Shown here piece after piece: positions 9,388 through 15,509 of a stretch of 35,196 nucleotides of DNA (position 1 is the first letter of the stretch; each line of letters begins with the position of its first letter). Location of the stretch: positions 1-35,196 of the forward strand of contig JAEOSP010000015.1 of assembly GCA_016840305.1 (NCBI GenBank), in the 5' to 3' direction. The position numbers and the translations under genes are program-made. The notes below the pieces were generated by a model that was not told where the DNA came from, did no database searches, and saw nothing but the letters and a program-made list of their open reading frames with translations. Source of the DNA: Candidatus Hodarchaeota archaeon. GTDB lineage: Archaea; Asgardarchaeota; Heimdallarchaeia; Hodarchaeales; Hodarchaeaceae.

Positions 9388-10230
9388 TCACTCAATATTT
9401 ATACCAATGAACGTTTTACCTGGGCAGGTATAGTAAATAGAATTTCCTGCTGGAATAGGAATCTCCAGATCGTCAAGCTCTAAAACTGATGCTGAGCTTG
9501 GTTTTAAATATATAACAAAAATTGGCTTTTCTGTTTTGATAGAAGTTATATTCGTTTTCTTCTTCAACAAATATAATGCAATCTTTCCTTCTGTAGCTGC
9601 CGATGAGGCATGAAGAGCTACGAGAGCAGTCTCTGTTTTCCCTGCAGGGAATAAAATCTTTGCTTTTGAAGCTAGAACATCCGTTTTCTCATTGGTAGCA
9701 AAATATTCCTGTGAGGGTTCTTCAATTTTCTTAGTTTCTTTTTCCTGTTTTGGTGGAGGTGAAGGTACAGTGATAGTAGTTTTTGTCTTTTCAACCTTTG
9801 TGGGTTTAATTGTTTTTACATCAGATTTCTTTGAAGGAGCTGGGACTGACTTAACTTCAGGAGTTTCAATATCCACTGTTGATGCAGCTACAGCGGGAGT
9901 GACTTCCATAAGTGTGCTTGTAATTGTTGGTTTTCCTGCAAGTTTTTCAATAAATTCATTGAAATGTGATGTTTCGTTTCCCTGATCCTCCGTAGATATC
10001 CTATGGGTCATTCCCTTCTCCAATCGCATTTGACGAGCAATTTGACTGGAAATGAATCGTTTCCGTACAGAGGAATTCTCACCTGTCCAAATATAAATAT
10101 GTCTAGTCTCTTCATCGAGAAAGATTAACACTTCTGTATCCTTCATATCTTGTTCGGGAGATGAAAATGATACAGGAACATACTCACCATCCATACTTGG
10201 CATAAATACATGTATACTTGGCTCGTCCAT
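9388..10230 (-). CDS. Gelsolin-like domain protein
   Basis: 280 residues. The N-terminal domain (about 8-100) has the core pattern of a gelsolin/villin repeat: TEVLIFLDEETRHIYIWTGE at 32-51 (strand, acidic turn, strand, aromatic, then W-x-G), followed by an amphipathic helix with conserved small residues (SVRKRFISSQIARQM). In eukaryotes such domains bind actin and calcium, and Asgard gelsolins are known to act on Asgard actin. A Pro/Thr/Lys-rich linker (about 115-180) leads to a beta-rich C-terminal domain (185-280) I cannot name. There is no signal peptide or transmembrane segment. It lies downstream of a 282-bp gap shared with the divergent tRNA-Cys gene and is followed at 114 bp by the HMG-CoA reductase gene. 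Confidence 0.72.
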   Translation of the reverse strand: MDEPSIHVFMPSMDGEYVPVSFSSPEQDMKDTEVLIFLDEETRHIYIWTGENSSVRKRFISSQIARQMRLEKGMTHRISTEDQGNETSHFNEFIEKLAGKPTITSTLMEVTPAVAASTVDIETPEVKSVPAPSKKSDVKTIKPTKVEKTKTTITVPSPPPKQEKETKKIEEPSQEYFATNEKTDVLASKAKILFPAGKTETALVALHASSAATEGKIALYLLKKKTNITSIKTEKPIFVIYLKPSSASVLELDDLEIPIPAGNSIYYTCPGKTFIGINIE

Positions 10231-10512
10231 AATTAAACCTTCTATAGCTGAAATCCCGTCTCTCCTCTAAAAACATTTTCAAATCATACTAAACTCTTGA
10301 TAGAAAAAACGAAATTTCACTGTCATACGATATTTTTTTTACAATTTTGATTTGAGATTCAGGAAAATGATTTTGAGAGCTAATAATTATTATAAAACAT
10401 CCACAATTAATGAAGACAAGGATGAAATTTTCAGGATCCTATTTTTCAGTGCGAAATTATTATATTTCTACGAAAATGTATTATTAATTACGGTTTAAAT
10501 TACTCAACTTCT

Positions 10513-10617
10513 GCGGAGGTACCAAAGAGCACTTCGTTTGCAATGAAGGGCTTGGATTGGCTATGGAGCAGCCTGCAAAGCTGTATTACGCGTGTTCGAA
10601 TCACGCCCTCCGCTCCA
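10513..10617 (+). tRNA. tRNA-Cys(GCA) with D-loop intron, CCA encoded
   Basis: Acceptor stem GCGGAGG (10513-10519) pairs with CCTCCGC (10107-equivalent positions 10607... i.e. the seven bases ending at 10613). The discriminator is T at 10614 and CCA is encoded at 10615-10617. The T arm is GCGTG-TTCGAAT-CACGC (10590-10606). The anticodon arm is GCAGC-CTGCAAA-GCTGT (10568-10584) with anticodon GCA at 10575-10577. The variable loop is ATTAC. Removing 10528-10557 leaves a D arm CCA-AAGTGGCTA-TGG that closely matches the unusual three-pair D arm of cysteine tRNAs such as that of E. coli. U73 and GCA are the main cysteine identity elements. The mature RNA is 72 nt plus CCA. The helix pairings are read directly from the sequence. 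Confidence 0.93.
10528..10557 (+). other. 30-nt archaeal intron in the D-loop of tRNA-Cys
   Basis: Excision restores a standard cysteine D arm. The expected splicing motif is visible. The central helix is CCAA (10522-10525) with TTGG (10552-10555). The 5' bulge is AGA (10526-10528), cut after G10527, and the 3' bulge is ATT (10556-10558), cut after T10557; both cuts follow the second bulge base as for archaeal splicing endonuclease. The inner helix is GC/GC plus CTTCG/TGAAG with one A-G mismatch and a 7-base loop. The outer helix is weak (one G-C pair and G-T wobbles), so this is a relaxed bulge-helix-bulge. The insertion lies between tRNA positions 15 and 16, away from the canonical 37/38 site. 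The exact boundaries could shift by a base or two. Confidence 0.82.
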
Positions 10618-10689
10618 ATTCATTTTATTTGGCCTATAATCGAACTTTGCTTGAATAATAGGGAAATAACTTTTCTACTTGATTTATCT

Positions 10690-12510
10690 ATGGAGAATCT
10701 CAAAGTGCTTGAATCAGTATTCGATATAGTTGTCTTGGATACCAATTTTTTCATCTCACTCCTTAATGCAGGGGTAACAAAATCATTAATGCCTAATTTA
10801 CAGGAAATTGGACGATCAGTTGGAATGGAAATTATGGTTCCAGATGAAATCCCAAAAACCGATATACCAGGCCGATTCAGAGAACTGCGTCAATTAATTC
10901 CCAAGTATATTCGAACTGAACCGGTTAACCGGGATTCTAAGCTTTGGAACCAAACAGCTAATTATGCTGTACAAGAACGGATGGTTCGGGTTCATGATGA
11001 TCCAGCGGATATTGACGTTGTGATTTTATCGAAAAAATTTACCTTGAAAAACAATAATAAAGTTGCACTTGTTTCAGATGACGAAGGAGTAGCACGAATT
11101 ATTAAGGAAAATAAAATTTTCAAAGGAATTGATCATTTATCATGTGGATCCTTTGTATCGATTTTAGCAGCATCTGTATCAGATTTAAAGATGCGTAAGA
11201 TTCTTGATCAAACGGTGGAAAGGGTATTTCGTGCTTCTTGGAGTTATAAGAAAAAAACTCGTCGATATATTGATGTAGCGATGTTAATTGATGACTTAAC
11301 AGACACAGCTCGGTTTGTGAGATCAGCAGCTCAGGTTGGGGCCGATAGCAGTGTTTCAGATTTAAAGAAAGAAATAGTTGCAATTGCTCCTAAAAATGAA
11401 CCAGAGGTGCTAACTCCTGAAGATGGATTATTGATCGGCCAACAGTTAGTTATCAAAGCCCGTGAAACTAGGGAGAAGTTTCATGTTCGTGCTGCAGAAG
11501 AAGTTTTATTAGAAATTTTGTCTAAAAGTTCAGATTTAATATATTCAATTGATGGACTTGAACAAAGAGTTATCGTTGAACGTATGTTAAGATCAGAACT
11601 TTTTGAACATCACAGCTGGTTATTACATTATAAATTGTCTCGAAATCAAATTTTAGAAGCTTTAATCCATACAGAAGCTTGTCGTGTATATATGAATTAC
11701 ATTTCAGTTGGAAGAGAAGCAATTGAGAACTTGATTGCCTTACAGGGTCTATTATATTTATTACTAGGTAAATATGACCGTGCTTTAGAGTTATTCAATT
11801 CCCTCCCAGCTATGGATCCAGAATTATCATCAACTCAGATTCTTGGTTTATCAGTTGCATTAATTGCCACTAAACAGCAGAATGAAGCTGTATTATTGCT
11901 TAAAAGAAATTCTGAATTGATAGATGGGTTAATATCCTCTATGCACGCATATGCGAATGACCTTTATACACATGACCAGAGAGAACTGGCCATAAATCTT
12001 CTAAATTTTCTTGTGAAAAACTTTGGAGACAGAGAAGAAGTTGATAGATCAATTTATCGTTTATTTATTCTCACAAGATTAAGACAGGATCTTGTGGAGT
12101 TTGAACTCAAAATTCAAGGAATATTCAAGAAAAAATTGAAAGCACGAGCGAAAGATAATTCTAAGATAGATGTTCCTAATAACATATTGAATAAAGTACC
12201 CATTACCATCGTAAATGAAAAATCAACAAAATTAATAGATCAATTCAAGGGATTCTATCATATTCTAGATCTAAAAGAAGATAAAGAGAAGGATGTAATT
12301 GAAGTAATTGCTTGGAATGAGAGTAATAATTCAACTTGGTGTTTAGTTTTTGATCTTGCTTATAAACCAGCACTAGAAGAAAGCGTGAAAATAAAAGTAA
12401 CTAGCGGTGAGATTGTAAGAATTGTTCAAGCTGATAAGAAAAAACCATATCGTGCTACATTATATTTTGAATCACCAGCGATTCAACCAGAATTAGTGAA
12501 GCCTTGGTAG
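10690..12510 (+). CDS. PIN-domain ribonuclease-like protein with helical-repeat C-terminus
   Basis: 606 residues from the ATG at 10690. The frame stays open back to 10543, but that region is the tRNA-Cys gene, so earlier starts are rejected. Residues about 10-165 form a PIN domain: VVLDTNFF with the first catalytic Asp at D17, later acidic positions in DDPADIDVVILSKKF and in VSDDEGVARII. PIN domains are Mg-dependent RNases (toxins, rRNA maturation, decay). Residues about 270-480 are paired helices with TPR-like spacing (for example YDRALELFNSLPAM), and the last 80 residues are a beta-rich domain rich in Lys. The architecture suggests an RNase on a protein-binding scaffold rather than a VapC toxin; no antitoxin gene is adjacent. 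It begins 73 bp after the tRNA and ends 4 bp from the convergent aIF2B-family gene. Confidence 0.78.
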   Translation: MENLKVLESVFDIVVLDTNFFISLLNAGVTKSLMPNLQEIGRSVGMEIMVPDEIPKTDIPGRFRELRQLIPKYIRTEPVNRDSKLWNQTANYAVQERMVRVHDDPADIDVVILSKKFTLKNNNKVALVSDDEGVARIIKENKIFKGIDHLSCGSFVSILAASVSDLKMRKILDQTVERVFRASWSYKKKTRRYIDVAMLIDDLTDTARFVRSAAQVGADSSVSDLKKEIVAIAPKNEPEVLTPEDGLLIGQQLVIKARETREKFHVRAAEEVLLEILSKSSDLIYSIDGLEQRVIVERMLRSELFEHHSWLLHYKLSRNQILEALIHTEACRVYMNYISVGREAIENLIALQGLLYLLLGKYDRALELFNSLPAMDPELSSTQILGLSVALIATKQQNEAVLLLKRNSELIDGLISSMHAYANDLYTHDQRELAINLLNFLVKNFGDREEVDRSIYRLFILTRLRQDLVEFELKIQGIFKKKLKARAKDNSKIDVPNNILNKVPITIVNEKSTKLIDQFKGFYHILDLKEDKEKDVIEVIAWNESNNSTWCLVFDLAYKPALEESVKIKVTSGEIVRIVQADKKKPYRATLYFESPAIQPELVKPW

Positions 12511-12514
12511 TATT

Positions 12515-13501
12515 TCAATCTATAGTATTCCAGCTTTCTTGAAGAATGTCAATCTGCTCCGTAAGTTTACTTTGATCAATGAATTCTTTTAATTTCATTT
12601 CAATCGGCTTATAGAACATATGTTTATCAAGAATTAAAAGCGAGATGAGTTTTGGGGGGATTATCTCAAAATATTTGTTCCAAATAGTTAGATTAGAATG
12701 TTTCATCCTTGTTATCTCCTTCGGATTTCGATGGGGAATAATCGGGATCCAACCTTTGTTTTTCTTAAATTTTGATCGTAAACATATTTTTGACATCGAA
12801 GCAGCAACGATCACTTCTTTACCCATTTCATTGAACAATTTGGCGATAGTAGTAGAACCAATTTTGTTTAGAACTCTACCATCCATGTGAATTGTATCAG
12901 CTCCTAATACTGCAACTTCTGCATGTTGACTGAACTCATTCACAGCGAAATCAATGCCTAAGTGAACATCATTAAATCCAGCTTTCGTTAAGATTCTTGC
13001 AGATTTTTCTCCTTCTTTTAATGGTCTAGATTCCAGAATGAATATTTTTTTCTCCGTTCGCCCTTCTTTAGCTAATTCTAAAAGGGAATTGATAACTGTT
13101 GACGAATGAGAAAATGTTAATAGTGAATCAAATTTTTCTAATGATTTTTTTAGAGTTTCCTGAGTATATTTTTCTCCAATCCGTAATTGTTCTTTTTTAG
13201 CAGCAAATATTATATCAATTGCTGGTTTAGGATCTCTTTTTCTGAAATTCTTTGTACTGATAAGTTTATCGAGACTAATGTAAATTGGCAATAATGCATT
13301 TTCGATTGTTGCCATAGGATGTGTATCAAGAAGAAGTTGAATCAGTTCTTTCAGAGACGTTCGATTTAGTTCTGAGCTTGATGTAGAGCATTCTTGTTTT
13401 AATGCAATCAAGCAATTTTGTGCAATCTTCGCAGCACCACTATGAGTGTCCTCATATATTGCTTTTACATCTCGAAGAAAGGTTTTTGATACCATATCCA
13501 T
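12515..13501 (-). CDS. aIF2B / ribose-1,5-bisphosphate isomerase-family protein
   Basis: 328 residues. An all-helical N-terminal half (1-120) is followed by the Rossmann-like C-terminal domain of the eIF2B alpha/beta/delta-MtnA-R15Pi family: LLTFSHSSTVINSL (127-140), IFILESRPLKEG (153-164), GADTIHMDGRVLNKIGSTTIA (200-220). Enzymatic members (MtnA and archaeal R15Pi in AMP degradation) use a Cys in the H-C pair of the first block and an Asp in GAD. Here the Asp is present (D202) but the Cys is replaced by Ser (S133), as in eIF2B regulatory subunits. A nucleotide- or sugar-phosphate-sensing regulatory role is therefore as likely as catalysis. A TATA-like box lies about 100 bp upstream. The gene is convergent with the PIN gene, with 4 bp between stops. 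Confidence 0.82.
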   Translation of the reverse strand: MDMVSKTFLRDVKAIYEDTHSGAAKIAQNCLIALKQECSTSSSELNRTSLKELIQLLLDTHPMATIENALLPIYISLDKLISTKNFRKRDPKPAIDIIFAAKKEQLRIGEKYTQETLKKSLEKFDSLLTFSHSSTVINSLLELAKEGRTEKKIFILESRPLKEGEKSARILTKAGFNDVHLGIDFAVNEFSQHAEVAVLGADTIHMDGRVLNKIGSTTIAKLFNEMGKEVIVAASMSKICLRSKFKKNKGWIPIIPHRNPKEITRMKHSNLTIWNKYFEIIPPKLISLLILDKHMFYKPIEMKLKEFIDQSKLTEQIDILQESWNTID

Positions 13502-13597
13502 CTATCATTTGTTACGTATTTTCTGTGAAAAATCTTATCCAAAGGTGTAGTTAGAAGTCTTGAACCAACTTGTTTGATGTTGTATCACTTCTATTGG

Positions 13598-13609
13598 GAT
13601 TATATAGTA
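13598..13609 (-). promoter_or_regulatory. TATA-box-like promoter element for the aIF2B-family gene
   Basis: On the minus strand, TACTATATAATC stands about 100 bp before the ATG at 13501 and just after the terminator-like hairpin of the upstream gene. Transcription would begin near 13575 and leave a leader of about 75 nt. This is an archaeal TATA consensus match judged by eye only. Confidence 0.4.
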
Positions 13610-13633
13610 AAAAAACGTATATATATGTTTTTT
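13610..13633 (-). terminator. Hairpin with T-tract after the RNase Z-like gene
   Basis: A 24-base inverted repeat with 12-bp arms (one G-T pair), AAAAAAC...GTTTTTT around a TATATA core, starts 2 bases after the stop codon. Read on the minus strand it gives a hairpin ending in a run of seven T, suitable for termination, since archaeal RNA polymerase stops at T-runs. The symmetrical core could also be a protein-binding site. Confidence 0.55.
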
Positions 13634-13635
13634 AG

Positions 13636-14322
13636 TCAACGAGAATCGTATCGTGAATGGATAAGAGTGTACGATTTAGCTAATTGACCTAATTGATGTG
13701 CTTCATCGGTGGTAAGATGGTAAGCATTGTGTTTCTCTGGTAAATTCGTGGATTCTATGTAAGCATGACCCGAATTTCGAACTAACTCTTGAACTTCTTC
13801 TGTTAGACCAGTATCACCAATAAATGAAACAAGCTTCTCATTATCAGAAAAAAATGCATAACCTAATGCTGGGATATCAGCAAGTTTACCTTTTCCTACA
13901 ATAGAGCCAGAATGCTGCATTTGATAACTCCTAATGTAGGTATCCTCTGTAATAGAGACATTTTCTTTTGCAACCAGGGTCTTATACTCTAAATTGTATG
14001 GGATTGTGGAACTATATATTTCTATAAAGCTTTTAAAAAGGCTCTCAACCTCTTGACATTCTTCAGGTGAATAAATTGTCACAGGTTGTCTTTGGTTTAA
14101 CATACGCAAAAATCCCAGAAAGGAGAACAAACCCCCACAGTGGTCAAAGTGGCCATGCGTAATAAAAATGTGAATAGGTTTATTTATAGGAAATTTTGAA
14201 CCAATACTCAATAAATCACGGATAATTCCATCTCCAATATCCAAAAGAAGGAAAAATTGATCATCAGTTACTAGAATTTGAGTAGCAATTCCAGCTTTCG
14301 AGTAAAGAACCTGATGTTTCAC
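13636..14322 (-). CDS. Metallo-beta-lactamase-fold hydrolase, RNase Z-like
   Basis: 228 residues. The metal site is complete: HGHFDH (56/58/60/61), H137, GD at D170 and H222 in LIHSRY. The C-terminal block HLTTDEAHQL (202-211), followed by the final His-Ser-Arg-Tyr, matches the HLT...H-x-S-x-R-Y end of the RNase Z family, which cuts tRNA 3' trailers. However, the protein is about 80 residues shorter than typical short RNase Z, and I see no clear exosite arm, so another phosphodiester or small-molecule ester substrate is possible. The start is GTG with a GGGGA ribosome site (14328-14332); the nearby ATG at 14322-14324 is out of frame and followed at once by TGA. It lies 11 nt after the kinase-fold gene, probably cotranscribed. 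Confidence 0.82.
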   Translation of the reverse strand: MKHQVLYSKAGIATQILVTDDQFFLLLDIGDGIIRDLLSIGSKFPINKPIHIFITHGHFDHCGGLFSFLGFLRMLNQRQPVTIYSPEECQEVESLFKSFIEIYSSTIPYNLEYKTLVAKENVSITEDTYIRSYQMQHSGSIVGKGKLADIPALGYAFFSDNEKLVSFIGDTGLTEEVQELVRNSGHAYIESTNLPEKHNAYHLTTDEAHQLGQLAKSYTLIHSRYDSR

Positions 14323-14333
14323 ATCGTTCCCCT

Positions 14334-15386
14334 TTATTCTAGAAAAGAGTTATTATTAAGAATTTTTTCAATTAAGCTACATCTTAAAGCTACTTCTTTG
14401 GTTATACCAGCTTCTCCTCCAAATAAATCCCCCATATTTTGAATATTAAGAATACTCATCAAAATCATTAGTGCTAAATGAAAATTAATTGGTATGTATG
14501 TACCAAGATAATAATCTTCGATGTTACATTGATTATACGCTAATATTTCTTTATAACCTGCTAAGAAGGATTTAATGTTCATATTAAGTTTAATAAGTGA
14601 GTTATCCATACGAAATAAATCCACAGTTTCCACTGCAAAGAAATTGCAAATATCTTCTAACCTATCATGCTCATCTGAACTATCTAGGAACTCTGGATCA
14701 ATTAAGTATGTCTGAATCATTGGATTTCTACCAACGCGGATATCAAAAATCAGATTACCTGGATGGAAATCACCAAAACTCGGACAACCAGAAAACTGAG
14801 ATGCTTGCTCTGCAAGTGGTAATACCCGAGAAAATAGTGAATTCAAGTTATATTTCACTTCAGAAGAAACTGGAATTGCATCTAGGCTTCGTGAAAGGAG
14901 TAACTTGTACTTATCAAACCAGACTCTATTTTTTTGCACGCCATGAAAAGCTGCAAGTGCTCGACCTGCATACCTATATTTTTGGGGTTTGGGAATCTTT
15001 GAGTTCCGGAGAGTTTCACCTCGGATTCCCTCCATAATAATAACACTTCCAGAAAAGAAAATAACAGGAGCAGAAGAAATACCGAGATTCACGTAATCTT
15101 CCAATCTTGAATTTAATGTGTTGATGCGTTTTACAATCCCTAGCGCAAGATCATTCTTATCGTAGATTTTTACTGCAATACTGGCTTCATCTTCCCCTAC
15201 ATCTGAATCTAAAGAAACCTTGACAAGGTGAATGCCTGTTGTACCAAATTTCTTTTCTACTGATATATTTTTGACATCAATGCTTGTAGGAGCTTTTTTA
15301 TATGTTTTTTTCAATTGAGATACAAAATAGTCAGAAAAACCTTCAATAATTCGCATCAGAACAATTTGTATTCGCTCTTGACTCAA
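14334..15386 (-). CDS. Aminoglycoside phosphotransferase/choline-kinase-fold protein
   Basis: 350 residues. Kinase-like features of the APH family: IAVKIY with an invariant-type Lys (K73), IIMEGIRGETL as hinge (117-127), the catalytic loop GDFHPGN (205-211, D206 and N211), and the metal Asp in LIDPEF (D230). Members phosphorylate small molecules such as antibiotics, choline or homoserine, or act as atypical protein kinases; the substrate here is unknown. The start is uncertain: TTG at 15386 gives the listed form, while ATG at 15356 would shorten it by 10 residues. It is followed at 11 nt by the RNase Z-like gene. A perfect 14-bp palindrome lies 50 bp upstream. Confidence 0.8.
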   Translation of the reverse strand: MSQERIQIVLMRIIEGFSDYFVSQLKKTYKKAPTSIDVKNISVEKKFGTTGIHLVKVSLDSDVGEDEASIAVKIYDKNDLALGIVKRINTLNSRLEDYVNLGISSAPVIFFSGSVIIMEGIRGETLRNSKIPKPQKYRYAGRALAAFHGVQKNRVWFDKYKLLLSRSLDAIPVSSEVKYNLNSLFSRVLPLAEQASQFSGCPSFGDFHPGNLIFDIRVGRNPMIQTYLIDPEFLDSSDEHDRLEDICNFFAVETVDLFRMDNSLIKLNMNIKSFLAGYKEILAYNQCNIEDYYLGTYIPINFHLALMILMSILNIQNMGDLFGGEAGITKEVALRCSLIEKILNNNSFLE

Positions 15387-15435
15387 TATCAGCCCACTGA
15401 AGCTTTACTTACCGATATTGTCTAATAAAGTTATT

Positions 15436-15449
15436 TCATTAATTAATGA
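15436..15449. repeat. Perfect 14-bp palindrome upstream of the kinase-fold gene
   Basis: TCATTAATTAATGA reads the same on both strands. It lies 50-63 bp upstream of the kinase-fold start, inside the 123-bp gap after the subtilase stop. It could be an operator or an AT-rich TATA region. Short AT palindromes also occur by chance in such DNA. Confidence 0.35.
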
Positions 15450-15509
15450 TTAATATTATCAGAATCCTGCTTCCTGAAGTACTTAATATATCTAAATTTG
15501 ACTTAGAGA

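Noticed and set aside
9692..9985. Open plus-strand frame inside the gelsolin-like gene
   Set aside because: It mirrors the Pro/Thr/Lys linker of the real gene on the opposite strand and has no recognisable domain.
10513..10617. tRNA-Ala(TGC) reading of the tRNA locus
   Set aside because: The TGC loop sits inside the intron, no GCTC strand exists to form the alanine D stem, and the acceptor stem lacks G3-U70. The cysteine reading explains all arms.
10543..10689. N-terminal extension of the PIN protein from an ATG at 10543
   Set aside because: It would start inside the tRNA intron and run through the tRNA. The ATG at 10690 stands just before the conserved PIN strand.
13610..13633. Operator interpretation of the 24-bp inverted repeat
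   Set aside because: Its position immediately after a stop codon and the T-run on the transcribed strand are better explained by termination.
14322..14324. ATG as start of the RNase Z-like gene
   Set aside because: This ATG is out of frame and followed directly by TGA; the overlapping GTG is in frame.
14597..15037. 146-codon plus-strand frame inside the kinase-fold gene
   Set aside because: It is antisense to the APH catalytic motifs, and its composition is typical of a shadow frame.
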